From: Megalopta genalis
Lineage: Eukaryota; Arthropoda; Insecta; Hymenoptera; Halictidae
Assembly (NCBI RefSeq): GCF_051020955.1
Contig: NC_135014.1
Coordinates: 22,854,721 to 22,918,720, forward strand
Length of the DNA stretch: 64,000 nucleotides
Direction of reading: 5' to 3'
A program made the position numbers and the translations under genes. The notes under the pieces were generated by a model, which searched no databases, was not told where the DNA came from, and saw only the letters and a program-made list of their open reading frames with translations. Below are positions 33,051 to 46,620 of this stretch, one piece after another (position 1 is the first letter of the stretch; each line of letters begins with the position of its first letter).

Positions 33051-35219
33051 TAAAGTCGTCGATGATAGATTAATATATCAAATGATGTATTAAAATTTTG
33101 TTTATAATTTCTTCATCATATTATCTCGTATTAAGTCACGATATTCCGGACAATCTCTCGGTGTTTGCTGCCTTTACCGTGTTAGAAAACAATTTTGCAT
33201 TACCGCGGACGACGTTCGTTTCAGAGCTATATTATGAAAATGGCGAACTTGGGACAGCGGAACCGGATTAATTAGCCCGCGATGACGACTGCGGACCGTG
33301 ATTGTAGGTCAAAGGGTTGAAGCAACAGCCGGCCATGCTAGAAATTGTCTGGGGAGCGCGCGCATCGGCCGCGAAAGCTCTGAAACGAATTTTCCGGGAT
33401 TAATCGAGGTTGAAAGCGTATACTCTGCCCGCGGGTTTCCAGGCTTTCGTGTATTTCATTTTTCACGGGGGCAGGATATTTTTATCGGAGGCCAGTGGAA
33501 CGCGCCGGATTCATTTCAATGGGACACCGATGTATTTTATTCGACGGGGCCTGCATTGGCAACGGGTTCCGAAAATTTTTCGGTGTTACCTTCACTGTGC
33601 GCGGGTGTCACGCTGTTTGCTCGATAACAGCTGCCGCGCCGTGGAACCAGCCGGATTCTCCTCGGGTCTCGGAATAATCTCAGAACTTCGGTGTAATCGC
33701 GACGCGAATTGCGAGAATTACGACGTGGTTACGGAGACAATGGTTCTGCGGTGCTCATCTGCCGGGCGCGCGCAAATGAATCGTGATGCGCTTTTTCAAC
33801 CCCTCAACCGACGCGTTTTTAAGCGCATTAATTTCCCGCGAGCTGGAAAATCTCGCCGGGATTCCGTGTAACAAAAGCTTTATGTCGTTTCAATTGACAT
33901 GGAGCACGGACTTTTGTCGCTGACTTTCCTTTCTTTTATTTGCGAGACAGTTCCCTGGCGCGGTCTTCTGCTTCTTTTTTTTTCTTTTTTGCTTGTTGCA
34001 CGCTTTTCTTGCCAACTTGTTGCAAATTTCTCCTTCCGACGATTTGCAAAATGTTCGTTGTGAGGTCTCTGGGTTGTGAATGGATTGCAGTCTTTCTTTT
34101 TTATTGATTCAATATACGTCTACAACGGGCTATTTTTAGCCTTTAGGACTTTTCTTTCAATATTGCGTTTATAACTATTGACAATTAGCAATTAACAAAT
34201 AAAGAAGTTTGGTTTCGGTCTTTTGATCTTCCCTACATTTTTGATGAAATAAGTTACTAGTTCATTCGGGTGATTATGACTATTTTATATATGATTTATA
34301 TTATATTATATATTATATAATTATTTCTGTCGACGTTGTGAATTTCGCTTAATTAATTTATCGAGCCTAAACTAAATGACAGAGAAATCTGTATCAGCTT
34401 TCGTTATTACGTTTTAAAACTGTGGAAAACATGAAAATTGATTCAACTGATTTATTTATCGCAACTGTTGTCGCGTCTTTCACTGAATTAACTCGTCGAG
34501 TGAAAATTAAACGAATAATTAATCCGTGTAGACACTCGACGCAATTTATTTCTGATTTTCAAGCTGTGTTGGATAATACCACGAAGCTGCTAGAACACGA
34601 AAATTCTAAGCTAATTAAAATTGTCTTTGCCGCTCTGTGCGCGCAATTCCACGGAGAGATTTCGGGCAGAAGCGCGGGCTAAGCCGGGACACTCGTGATT
34701 AATATGTAACGTTGTCTAATAAGTAATTTCACGCTCCTGTCCGGCGGTCCAGACCCTGATGAAATTGCGTGAGCTCATTCATCAGGAATCGGTATTGCGG
34801 TAGAATAGGATTTTCCGCGTAGGATCTGTTGGTATGTAGGTGATTATGGTGGTCGCGGCTGAGAATTACTCGACGGTTCATTAAAGCTATTCGCTGTGTG
34901 TCAAGAGCGCCGCGCGGCTTGATCAATTCTGTTTTACACTCTGCCGACAGTGGTCATTGAAAGCTGCTATCAAGTCCGATTTTTGCTGCTTGAACTTTGA
35001 AACTTTATTTCAGTTTGCGTTCTCAGTCATTGATTAAAACTTTCCTCTTGAATTTTCATTGCTTATGAAACTCGAAAGATAAATGTTTAAGAGTTATTGT
35101 TAATAAACGGAGCAGGAATATTTATTAAACATCTAAATATTAATCTTAAATATTTTAATAAATATTAGTTAAATACTCATTAAGATATTTAATAAGGGTG
35201 TCTCGAGATGAATATCTGG
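33051..35219. other. Gene-free stretch
   Basis: A CpG-rich island at about 33240-33880 holds overlapping chance frames; the remainder is AT-rich. A moderately GC block at 34720-34960 has a 65-codon minus-strand frame without recognisable motifs. Confidence 0.55.
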
Positions 35220-35691
35220 GAAAGATATTTGCAAATGTGAATGTCGCTAAATAAAATCAAAATGATACTTGATTTTAAATAAAATCAAATGATTGTACCT
35301 CGAAACGGTCGAAAAATTATTTGATTAGGGCAAAACACGATTTAGGGCGCGAACAAAGGTAGATAAAATCAAAATATTATTTAATAAGAGTAGGTAAAAT
35401 AAAAATATCATTCAACAAGTCTGACTAAATGTTTAGAGTTATGAAAAAAATAAAAATGCTATTGGACGATGTTAAATAAAATGAAGTGCTATTTGATTAA
35501 GGGTAAAGAAAATGAAAATTCTATTCGACAAGACTAAATAAAATAAAAATACTACTCTCGATAAGATTAAATAAAATAAAAATATCAGTCAACAAGGTCC
35601 AATAAATCTTTAGGAGTACGAATAAAATAAAAATGCGACTGGACAAGAGTAAATGAAATGAAATGTGAATCCATACCGATGATTTAAAATG

Positions 35692-35736
<45 letters not shown>

Positions 35737-35740
35737 GTAA
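35220..35740. repeat. Degenerate AAATAAAATCAAAA-type array ending in an (AAT)n microsatellite
   Basis: Irregular copies of a TAAATAAAATAAAAAT-x-CTA unit spaced about 50-60 bp run to a clean (AAT)n stretch of about 14 units at 35691-35736. On the minus strand the microsatellite reads as polytyrosine, which is an artefact. Confidence 0.75.
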
Positions 35741-38282
35741 TACGAAAAATTTATAAATTCTAGCAAAATGATTTTTGGCCGACAAAAGGAATATCTAGAA
35801 CATTTGTAGGCTTCAGGAAGCGAGCCTAAAAGACACGATGTTCTCAAAACACTCGGACGGCGTTGAATAACAGTCACAGTCGTCTTCCAACACATTTCGT
35901 GCTCGACATTACGGAAATTGGATTCGCGACGTCTCTCTTTGTCGTCTATTTGGCCCCTTGGAGCTGGCACAAAGGATTAGGCTCGCCAAAGAAACGTAAC
36001 AGAGGCGAAAAGGAACAACGACAGTGAGCTGGTCTTCTTCTGCAGGCGGATGTCCTCGGGATACGTCCGCGAATTAATACTTCTCGCTGCTACCGACGCG
36101 TGCACGTTGCGCACCGTCGCGTCGCGTCGGACTAGAAACTTTATTGAACGTTTTATTTTCCTCGGTACGAAACTTTCGTTCAATTCCGACGCATTTTCTG
36201 TTTTATAACCTGTTCAGCCGGGAACGAAAATTGTTTGATACTCCGCAATGTTTAGCTTTGGCACTGCGTTGCTTATTTTATATTTATTCCGCTGTTGACG
36301 CAACTGTTGCGTTTTTGCCGTCGACGAATATTCATCGTTGAAGTGCCGTTCCGTCCAAGTGGAGTCTGTTTGCTAGTTCGTTAGAACAGCACGGTTTTCA
36401 TATGCGAATTTCATTCGGATATGAAATATTTCGGGCTTAGTACTTTCCGGCTGAACAATTTTATGGAGCAGACGGAGGAGGAACTTTAATTTCGGAGGAA
36501 CAATAGTCGATGAAGAACGCTCCTTGGAAGAAAACGCGGGGAAAGGAAACTTTTAAAAACTCGTCGAATGCATGGTTATTATTATAGCATCTATAAACAT
36601 TGAGCAATTCTTTTTGGTAATGTAAAACTTAAAACACCGTTGTTGGCCACGCTTGAGAAAATGTTTTCTCAATATTTTTTTAGGAAACCACAGCTTTATT
36701 TCTTCTTTTTATGTTTCTTTTCCGATCCTTCAATTATCAGGTTTCACAAAATTTTTATAATTTCTTTCCGTGGCTTTACCAAACTACACCAAACGGGTTT
36801 CGCGTTTTTCGCTCAGGTCGGCGCTAAAATGCAGGTAAAAATATGAATTCCAGGGTCTCATGTTTCTCAAGGGTGGTTCCAAATTTTTGCGAAAAAGCAA
36901 CAAAATGAACACGCTGCTCAAGGGGAGGGCATTCAAACGAAAATCAACTGCCAGTAATTTTCCGGATAAAATTTAAAAAAATATGCATTTTTCGTAGCAT
37001 TTTATACGCCGACTCGAATCGTGCGCAAATTATTTTGCCAACTAATCGTTTCGACGGTAGGAACAATTTAATTTGTTTATATCCAATTTGTATTTCGCAC
37101 GGAGATATCCGCGGCGAAAGGATGACACTAAAAATCAGCGTCGATCTTCCAGCTCCAAGATTCTCGATGCTCTAGGGTGCAACGATTCCGCAGCAACAGA
37201 ACCGCAATTAACAAAGGCTGCGGGAACAATGCGTGTCTCGTTGAAATTGGATCGATCGTTCCGGTAAAAATAAGCCTTTCCGGGGCCAGAAAAATAGTGG
37301 CGTTGCGAGGCTGGAAAAGAAAAAGAAAAGCTGATACAACCCTGCTCCCGTTATTCAGCCGTCCCCTCGTCACGCGCCGCAGTTCCAGGCGAACGAGCCT
37401 ATCAGAGAGGACACAAATGGAGCAAAGGTCAAGCGCCTCGGTGTCCCGGTTCTTTCCGGCGTTGCAGCAAAACACAAGAGACTGATAATTGGCACCGATT
37501 CCACGGCATGCTAGACACGCGGGACTACTACAGTCTGCTGCCGGTCCGATGGAACAGAGCCACCTCGGATCCGCTTCTCTTTTATCAGAAAAGCTTGATC
37601 CTCTTGCGACACTCCTCCGGCCGGCGAAAGAGGACACGCGTCCCTCCGATAGCAGATCTTTTACCGTGAAAAGAAACGTACTGTGAAGTACGTTTACCAC
37701 TTTTCCCCGGCACTGAATTTTCGTTTTTTCCCACTTTGGCCGATTTGTCCTCGCCTGTTCCGTTCTCCTCGCGGACTTCACGCATTGTTCGTTCATTGAA
37801 CTCCGTTGGTCCCTTTCAAAATTGCTACATCATTTTCTGAAGTATTTTTTACAGTTTACCTTAGCGGTTGAACCGTTACATCTGGCAGGAGACTTTGGAA
37901 GAATAGGCACAATGATTTCGACGAAAATATGTCAAGGTTGATTTTATTAAAAAATAAAACTTTTTTCTGCATTTGGTATAACAATTTTTAGAACATACTC
38001 ATCTTCATCGCGAAGAATTTTCTAGTCGTTGTAAGGAATTCTTCCTTTCTACTAATCCTTTTAAAATACATTTATAAATATATTTATTGATATAATATAA
38101 AATAATTGTAAAGTAACATTTACGACAAAAATAAATAGCTGCGATGTTTTAAATACTGGAAAGATTCAAATTCCAGAAAATCGTCGGTACATCATTTCCC
38201 TCCGAAAAACTAAAAATGATCAAAGAAAGGGATGTAAAACATTTCTATTTCGCATAAATATATATATATCCGTGGTCTAAAA
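35741..38282. other. Gene-free stretch with CpG-rich islands
   Basis: Islands at about 36000-36350 and 37070-37800. The latter contains a 222-codon minus-strand frame with no domain, no matching splice structure and overlapping frames on the other strand, as expected in stop-poor GC-rich DNA. Confidence 0.55.
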
Positions 38283-38785
38283 TCTTTTTATAATTGGATC
38301 GAGCGATCTGAATTTTTTTAAATGTTCGAGAGATTAGTTTGCCAGACAATGGTTGAAACAATTTTAGCAAAAATTGCTGTTGGATAGAACGACAAGCAAA
38401 TAAAAAATCACGTTTTGTTTAACTGTTTCATCTGAGCGAGCAACAAAAATTTAAAAAATCCGTTTCGAAATCGGTTGAAAATCGTTTAAAACTCGCGAAA
38501 ATCACAGTTTTTCATGCGTTGACCGATTTCTATGAAATTTTCGGTATACATAAAAATCGTAAAAATCCGTAAAACACATTTTCCAAATTTTCGTTACAGA
38601 TGACAAAGTTGAAAGAACTTTATTTTTTAATATTTCTGTCGTCCCAATCGTTTGCAATCTATATAAATTTTTGGTTATTCAATATCTAGGACTAACATCT
38701 GGAAAAACTTCGAATCATTTGCACCGATTTTGAAAGAGTTATTCCGTTTTAGAACGTGTCCGCTTGTATTTGTCACCGACTGTAC
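38283..38785. mobile_element. MITE family C, diverged copy
   Basis: The right end, reversed, starts TACAGTCGGTGACAAATAC, then has AAAACGGAATAACTCTTTCA and a GATGTTAG block, paralleling the family C arm. The interior includes the AAATTTTCGGTATACATA-type segment common to the family. Confidence 0.75.
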
Positions 38786-40664
38786 AACGACGAAAGTTAA
38801 TCCTTCTCTTTTCCGTGAAAGGGGTAGAATATTCGGCCGAAGGGTGCAAGCAGAATGATTAAGTATTACTATGAAGGAGTGCTTTCTGTCAGAGAGTTTG
38901 CCGCCGCCTCGGAAATAAAGGGCCGATTCCTGAAAGAGGAGAACTCCGAAGGGATGGACGTGCCGCGGACTTTATTAGACGGTCGAAGGGACGAAGGGTC
39001 GAAGCAGTTTCGGTATTCTTCGGGGTTCCAAGAGAAATCTGGACTAATTAAGGCGCGGCGTGCGCGGCGGCGCGCAGTTTAATCGTACTTTTCTCTTCGC
39101 TGCCATCTGCCGTGGCTGGTGCCGCGCCGGTTAATGCCGTTAATTCTTCCGCGGGTACATATGAATCAGCTGGCACTCATTAATTTTCATCCGTTGGAAC
39201 CTTTCCGTTGTCCGCGACGAGATATTCAACGGGGTGCCAGCCGAAACAGACCGGGAACTCTATAAGAACCTTCGCCGGGAATATCCGATCCTCTCGCTGG
39301 GAGAAGAAGTCTCCTAATTTTCTTAGGCTATGACCAATTAGCTTCTTCCACCTCCTCTGATTACGTTAATTCGGCCGAGCAATCCGTTATCTTTAATTGC
39401 AGACGCTGCTAGCCCCGAGAAAATGATAATTTCGCGAAATGACACAGAAATAAAAAGCTCTCGTTTTTCAACATTTTTCTGATACACCAATCAGGCAATT
39501 TTTGCAAAAATTGTGACTTTGCTGCGCAAAGTCTAATCGAAATAAAAATCATTTTATTACCGCGAGATCATAAGAGATTATAAGAGTTAATAAACAATAG
39601 ATTTTGTTACACGATTATCTTACAATACGAAATGCAGGATCAGTGTGCGAATCCCAATTTCCGTATTGCGCAAAAATTCGAGTAAAACAACGATTTCGTG
39701 CGCTCATGAGAGAGTCCTTCGTAGTCGAGATCAAATAAAAATATCATCGATTCGATGAAGACACAATTTTCGTTGTATTCTGAAATCTGCGAGCTTCGGG
39801 CAGCAGTTGTTTCATTTCACGCCGCGCGGCGACTGTCCGCAGACTAATTAGCAGAATGCCGTGCGTGAAATTGCTGTCGCCGCCTTTGTTTTAATTACTT
39901 TGCTTCGTCGTCCGTTCCTTTCTTAAAATCCGTCGAGTCCTTTTATTATTCGATTCGAAACTTTCCGGGCCAGCCACGCAGCGAAAACGCAAACAGTTTC
40001 GCGTTTCCCGCGGTTCTCGTTATCGATTCGCGTGGGTGGACGACCCTCTTAGAGATGTTGGTTAATCAGCGCATCCGCTTGGCGAATCGTTACTTCGACC
40101 CGAGACTTAGAAGCCTTCTCTAGAAGCTGTAGAAAGCGAACGCCTCTTTCTCTCCCTCTGTCTTTCGCTGAATCAACCCTCGCGGGGCGTCAACCCTCTT
40201 CGCCATCTCCGCATCGGCTCGTGCATCTTCGAGCCTCCTTTTTGAACACGCTGGAAGATGCGACTGCGAGATATACCGTGGAAAGATAGCAGGTTCTCGC
40301 GATTTACGATTCTGCAATGAATGCAGACGTTCGAATTTTTTTTAGAAAGAAAATAATACATTTTTCATACATTTAATGATGTTTATTGTATGATATAATT
40401 CACGTTGTTACTTATGTCTGGGCTGCGGATTTTATGCATTTCTGGCGAAAATACGTAGCTAATATGCAAGATTGCTAAGACACAAGATCAATTTCACAAC
40501 GTTATTACACTATTTTTAACGTAACAACGTTATTGAAAGAAACAATTCGTTTCTATTTGATTTCTGTTTTTTAGAATCGTCTCGGGACAGTTTTATTTTG
40601 CATAATGATTCGCGATCTATTTATGATCTCTCGCCAGCGCGGTGACAATTTCTGAAAAATATTC
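38786..40664. other. Gene-free stretch with a CpG-rich island at 38860-39330
   Basis: The island contains ATGAATCAGCTGGCACTCAT followed by TAATTTTCAT near 39160-39190, a compact E-box plus homeodomain-like arrangement. No exon is seen. One copy of the dispersed GCGGATTTTATGCATT motif is at 40421-40440. Confidence 0.5.
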
Positions 40665-41225
40665 TTTTAAAATGCAATAAATTTTTTAAAACTGGACTGA
40701 GTGACTTGAATTTTTTTTAGATAGAAGGACTAGTCTACTACACGATGACTAAAATGCGTTTCTGTAATTTTGCTATTATTTGGGATGACAAAAAAAGGAA
40801 ATAAAAACTCTCGTTCTTTAACTTTTTTATCCTTATAATACAAATTTAACAAAGGCCTTTCGTAGATCTGGGTAACTTATAAGGGTGCTGAAAATTTGAT
40901 CGAAATCGGTTAACCTAAAATTGAGCTACAGGTGTTGAAAGATTGAAAAAGCTGTAGATTTCTTCCAATTTTTGATCAAAATCGTGATAAAACTGCGATT
41001 TTTTCCATCTTTAATTTGTCGTAACTCATAACAACGTTAACCGATTTCGATAAAATTTTCGGCGTGCATATAAGAGATTTTTATTTTGTTCGTCATTCCA
41101 AGTAATAGCAAAATTTAAAAAGAGCATTTTGGTCATCCTCTAGTAGACTAGCACCGCTATCATCTAAAAAAAATTCAGGTCACTTAGTCCAGTTTTAAAA
41201 AGGTTACTGCATTTTAACTCTTCGG
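40665..41225. mobile_element. MITE family C, second well-preserved copy
   Basis: The arms are TTTTTTAAAACTGGACTGAG on the left and its inverted partner (CTTAGTCCAGTTTTAAAAAG) on the right. The TTTTGCTATTA-[TC]-TTGG segment appears near both ends in opposite orientation. Non-coding. Confidence 0.8.
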
Positions 41226-43816
41226 GGCACAGGATTTCAGGAAATAAAATAGACCCATGTTGCACAGAAATTTTATCGCGTTTTAAATGAAACAGAATCG
41301 GTATATTTTTATTAACAAAGGAATCGCATAATATGAAAACATAAAAAAATAATAATAATTCAATTCAATTTGTTGTTACAAAAAGATAGTCCCATTGTGT
41401 CACATAGGTTCACGAATGCGCATGCAGCTATTGCAATATTTCGAGGTGGATCTAAAAACGTCGCACCATGCATTACCGTGCATCAAAAAGATGGGACACT
41501 TTTAATCCCACCGTGCAACGAACACGTGAATACGTATTGACACGAAGTATCTACGAAAATATGTTCGGAAAAATTGACAAATAAATCTGAGAATCGTCGT
41601 AAAAAAAGCACCGTCAATTGTACAGTTTCGAAAATGGCCCGCTGTCCGAGGGTGAAACGTCAACGAACGACGACACCTTCCGACTTCTGCGAACGAGCTC
41701 GGAACAAAGCTCCGACTGTTTCCATAAAAAGCGAAATTCCAATTCGACTGCGGAGGAAAATATCGAACGATAAACGTAGCCGGCGCGTTCCCAGCGAGGT
41801 GAAAGTGTGTCGTTGACGAGATAAAGTCGTTCTATGTTTCTCTCGCCGCTGTGCTCACGCGCAACGTTAAATGTTTGTTAGATTCGACGTTGTCTCTCGG
41901 CGTTTTCGGAGTGTTCGCCGGCTTCTTCCGACGACGATCGGTGTAGCTCCTGCCGGTGTAGTGCGTTTGGCTTTTAGAAGCACTTCGAATTCGCGGAAGC
42001 CGGCTTAAATGGTTTATTGCGTCGCGTCGCGGGAGCAAGCGAGGATGCTCACGGTGATACGGAACGGAAATGTTCCAGGAAGACGATTATATCTTCAAAA
42101 TATCCTGGCAAAGCCGATCCCCGGCTCTCGACTCCTCGCCAAATGAAGTTCTCCGCGGAGAATGCGGCCATGATATTCCCGAGGAGTGCAACTGGCCGTT
42201 GCGCCCTTTGTACGGTCCGCCGTGGCGTTTCTGATTTTCTGCACAAGCTCGGAGAATAATCATCCGTAATCCTTCTCTTTCGTTGCGGGATAAGATCCGA
42301 GATAACGACGTTGCTTGCCCCAAGCCGCAAATGTTCGAAGAAAGGATTATTTAGTTTTCGAAGAACCAGGAAAGTTCGCCGAATATTGTACACGATTTTA
42401 ACCACCCTCCGCTGCATCGCTAATTTTTGATCGATAAATTGTCAATCATTGAACAACTGTAACTCCGTTAAAAGCTAACTTAAAAAATTATGGCGTTTTT
42501 TTTTGTAATTGAAGCTTGAAATTTCATTTTAGCATACCATATTCTAATTTTTAATATCGTGCTTCCTGAAACCTGCAGTATCATAAATCTGAGGGTATGT
42601 TCGTGATATAAGAGCAGAAATGCACTTTTATTTTATTTCTTTTTTTCGGACACAATTTTTATCTTGCAGATAGAGTTATACAAATCGCATTAATAATTTT
42701 TATATAAAACGGGCGGTGCAGTCAAGAGTGAAATACACTGAAAAAATCAACTTTTAATTCCTGTTTCTTGTAACTTAGACTATTTTTACTCTGCAGTCGA
42801 AAGATGCAAATAACAGAAAAACGCGCAGAAAAGATCAACTTTTAGTAGCTGATTTTTATAACAGATACAGAGAGTTCTCATTCAGCAAGAGGAACGATTC
42901 CAATCGTCGAACATTCAAATCCAATTGGATCGATTGTCGCGCTGGAAATCGACTGGTTAATTTCGCCGAATCAAAGCCGCTGCACTCGAAATATTCGAAA
43001 AATCGTGGTCAGAGGTCGAGTAAAAAGGCAACCCTAATTTCGGCGGAAGCGCACTGCGTCATCATAGTCTGGGACCCGAGGGGTGCGAAGACATTCCGTC
43101 GCCGAGCCGCAGAGGGGTTGGTTATGAAGATTTAACGGCGACGCATGCTAGGCTTTCGGGATTCACCTCGTTAGCAAGGGTTCCCTCGCTGGCAAATATT
43201 TCGCGCGGGGGTGTGGGAATGCTCGATGTCTGGTGGCGATTGTGCGGGGGCTGTGTACTCGACGGGGGGAAACAGGGGAAGAGCTTTTCGCGATTTGACT
43301 GTTCAGTCTCGAAGCGCGGGCGACCGCGCAGCGATCCACAGCGTTGTTTGAGCAGCCCCGGAGCTTTTTAGGAATTAGTCCAAGAGATCCCGAATCCTGA
43401 TTTGGCACAACTGCGTGACGCTGGGAAAAGAACCGGGGGGAGAGCGAGGAGAGAAGAGGGCTCGAGAGGGTGGCGGAGGGTTTCCTACGTGTGCAACTCG
43501 AGGATCCGCCGGATACCGCACTGCGCAGTATTTATCCGTTTTAATTTTATTTCGACTGTGCCGAGCTCGGCCGTTAATCACGATTAAACCGGATCCGCGT
43601 CCGCGGGGCTCCAAGGAAACCGAAAACCACGAGCATTCGCGAGCTTCTTAATAAATGGCGGATCGGGGATGAAGTGCCCGGGATCTTCGAATATTTTAGG
43701 ATCGCGGAAGGTTCTTATTGAACCGCGTTTTTCGGTGCGAAACACGATGAAAGGCTAACTTGTGGTGTTTTTCTAAAAAATAGGTTCACTTTAGGGTGTG
43801 TGTGTTTTACAGTTAA
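41226..43816. other. Gene-free stretch with CpG-rich islands
   Basis: Islands at about 41630-42420 and 42900-43700 carry overlapping chance frames on both strands. Nothing is recognisable as a gene. Confidence 0.55.
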
Positions 43817-44025
43817 TTAACCCTTTGCACTGTGACAACGTGTCACGATGAGGATTTCATACATAACCTACTAAATATGACTTTTATACATTTCTTTTAA
43901 AACGAAGTGAAATTCGATTTTTCTATTATTAAAATCTAGGAATAAATGTAAAAGAAGATACACAAGAAATAAAAATTGTATCCCTCGTTTTAGGGAAATT
44001 ATTCCGAGTGAAGCAGTGCTAATGA
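43817..44025. mobile_element. Possible diverged MITE family A copy
   Basis: The left end TTAACCCTTTGCACTGTGAC matches the family A terminus. The right end (GAGTGAAGCAGTGCTAATGA) is only weakly related, so the boundary is uncertain. Confidence 0.4.
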
Positions 44026-44329
44026 ACGTAGTTGTGGAAGGAAATCGTAGTGCAGGGGATTAAGGAGAGATTTATAGTGGCCATTTTGGTTAGTTCATCC
44101 TGTATATACCAACTCTTAGAGAAATATCTGTCAGAATTTATTATTTAAATATATATGTAATATAATTATAATATAATATATATAGTATAATTGCGCACAA
44201 CATCATCTGAAATTGTTGTTCGCTTTTACCGAATGCCTATACATATAAATGGTAATATAAAAAATGAGTACACAAAACATAAAAATGTGTGTCACTTCTT
44301 TAAAATTCTGAGCTGAAATTTGAAGAATT

Positions 44330-44510
44330 TTATCTCAATTATATTGTATTTCAATTACGTTGTATTTCAATTACATTGTAATTCAATTACATCATATTTC
44401 AATTATATTGTAATTCACATTTATATTGTAGTACAATTACATCGTAGTTCAATTACATTGTATCTTGAATTATATTGTAATTCACACAATTACATTATAT
44501 TTGAATTTTA
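44330..44510. repeat. Minisatellite, unit about 17 bp, about 10 copies
   Basis: Repeats of CAATTACATTGTATTT with substitutions and short spacers. It reads as an artefactual isoleucine/tyrosine-rich frame. Confidence 0.85.
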
Positions 44511-45646
44511 CTCGTGATCAAAATAATTAGTAATTTTCTACTTGAATTATATAATAATTGTATATATATTATAATAATAAAAAAAATTGAAATATATAAT
44601 TGAAATACAATGTAATTTAGTTACACAATTGAATCAGCGCAACTCTGCCGTCAGGAAAATATAAATAAATGTACAGATGCTTCGTCGAGGTTATTCGGGC
44701 AGCATCGTGTGTCAGCGAAGTTTTTCCAGAGGTCCGAAGACAGAAAAATAGGATAAGAAGATTGTCGCGGGTCTTCGTCACGTACAGCACGGGTTTTTGA
44801 GCCGGCGGACGTAGTCGCGTAGAATTTTGAATAGCCTTTGAGCATCGCGCCGGTTCCCGGGCAGCTTTTAAACCAATTTCTGCGCGCACTACGGAGCCGG
44901 GGATTTGTAAAATAAAAATTCCCTCGGTTCCCCGGGGGATTTTTATTCAACGCTCACCGTTGCGGGGACGAGCCTCGCGGAAAAGAAAGGACCAAGCACC
45001 CTTTGTGCGTGCGCGCCGAATGCGGAAATAGCTGTTTGCGATCTTATTAGCGGCGGGATTGCGCCGTAATTTCAATCACCGGCCGCGGATTTTCGGACAA
45101 TGGCTCGATAATATTTTGAGCCGATGTAACGAGTCGACCGACGGCGCATCCGAATACGCTGAATATTAAAAAGCGTCGATTTATTTTTATGGTTTCGACG
45201 CGCTTAACGGTGAATAGTGTTTTAATTTCCCGTTTCTGCAAAACCGGTGCCCCGGTCGATAGTGTGCGTGTTTCGCGCTGTAAACAATATTTGCCGCAAA
45301 ATTTTTAAATCGCCGCTCCCCACGCATCCGGATGTCCCGACAATTTTGTTTTTTTAACTAAATTACCGTAGCGTTATCGGAATCAAAGGGAATGTTTACA
45401 AAAATTTATACGATTTCCAACGAGTCGTAGAGATCGCGTTGAAATTAGTTAGACACGCGTTCATCGTTGCGGCAACTCGATAAATTCGATTTCATTGCGA
45501 ACAGCGATTGACAATATTTCTGCTGTTTGATTTCTGAATTGTTTATTACGCAAACGCACATACGCGCGCTGTCTATTGTACGAATCGGCAACGATTTAAT
45601 CAAGCATTATCCAAACACTCGCGGTTTTCTGATCGGTCCGAGTTAA

Positions 45647-46236
45647 TTTTAACGCTAGATTTACGAAGCGCCAAAGGCAGATGTTTTACATCGGTTTATA
45701 AAAGTAATAATAGGACATTTATTTTGGTCTTTTATATTATATATTCTCAGCTGTTTGATATTAGTTTATGAAAGCAACAATAACACATTTATTCTGATCT
45801 TTTATATTATATATTCTCAGCAGTTTTATATTAATTTATAAAAGTAACAATAAGACATTTATTCTGATTTTTTATGTTATATATTCTCAGCTGTTCAATA
45901 TTACTTTATAAAAGCAACAATAACACATTTATTCTGATCTTTTATATTATATATTCTCAGCAGTTTTATATTAATTTATAAAAGTAACAATAAGACATTT
46001 ATTCTGATTTTTTATGTTATATATTCTCAGCTGTTTTATATTACTTTATAAAAGCAACAATAACACATTTATTCTGATCTTTTACATTATATATTCTCAG
46101 CAGTTTTATATTAATTTATAAAAGTAACAATAAGACGTTTATTCTGGTCTTTAACGAATATATCTTTACGATTTGAATAATCGTAAACTAAAAAACTAGC
46201 GACCAGACATTATGACGGGTTCCGCAAATCTAGCGC
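45647..46236. mobile_element. MITE family B copy enlarged by an internal tandem array
   Basis: The left end TTTAACGCTAGATTTA and the right end AAATCTAGCG correspond to the 16-bp terminal repeats of the 228-bp element at 32698-32925. Outside the array, the flanks (TAAACTAAAAAACTAGCGA; GACGGGTTCCGCAAATCTAG) also match that element. This copy is about 590 bp, longer by about five 70-bp units. The right TTAA has decayed to CCAA. Confidence 0.85.
45680..46152. repeat. 70-bp tandem array with alternating A/B monomers (140-bp higher-order unit)
   Basis: ATATTCTCAG recurs at exactly 70-bp spacing at 45741, 45811, 45881, 45951, 46021 and 46091. Monomers starting CTGTT (45751, 45891, 46031) carry AAAGCAACAATAACAC and CTGATCTTTTA. 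Those starting CAGTTTTATATTAATTTA (45821, 45961, 46101) carry AAAGTAACAATAAGAC, and the 45821 and 45961 copies also have CTGATTTTTTATG. The two types alternate strictly. Confidence 0.95.
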
Positions 46237-46573
46237 CAAGATTAGGGACTGTCGCATTCCCCGAAAATTGCTTCGTTTTCGAAGCGGACGCTCGCGTAAA
46301 CGCGATATTAATCTCGGGGATTCGCAGCGAGCGTAAATCGTAGAAAAATTCCTCGATTTCCAGCTTGTTGGCCATAAATCGCTGGCATAAAATCGCAGCT
46401 GCGTCGAATAATACGCGACAAACGCAGTTTCGGCCCGGCGACGTTAAAAGAATACGCGGAAACGACTGCAAGATAACAATCGTTCAATTTGCGAGAGATC
46501 GAACGACCGGCGCTCGGCGCAGTCGTGCAACACGGCTGCCCCGGATAAAAGTGCTATCCATGGAAAATACAGC

Positions 46574-46575
<2 letters not shown>

Positions 46576-46618
<43 letters not shown>
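46576..46618. repeat. (CT)n microsatellite
   Basis: About 21 CT units with one TT interruption, followed by a T-rich tract. Confidence 0.97.

Positions 46619-46620
<2 letters not shown>

Noticed and set aside
34729..34926. Possible transposase remnant, minus strand
   Set aside because: The 65-residue frame has no D,D,E/D spacing or other transposase signature that I can see.
37128..37796. 222-codon open frame, minus strand
   Set aside because: Overlaps other long frames on both strands in GC-rich DNA; there is no family motif and the composition looks random.
45680..46152. Regularly spaced 70-bp repeats as a CRISPR-like array
   Set aside because: The repeats are head-to-tail without unique spacers, in an animal genome and inside a transposon copy.
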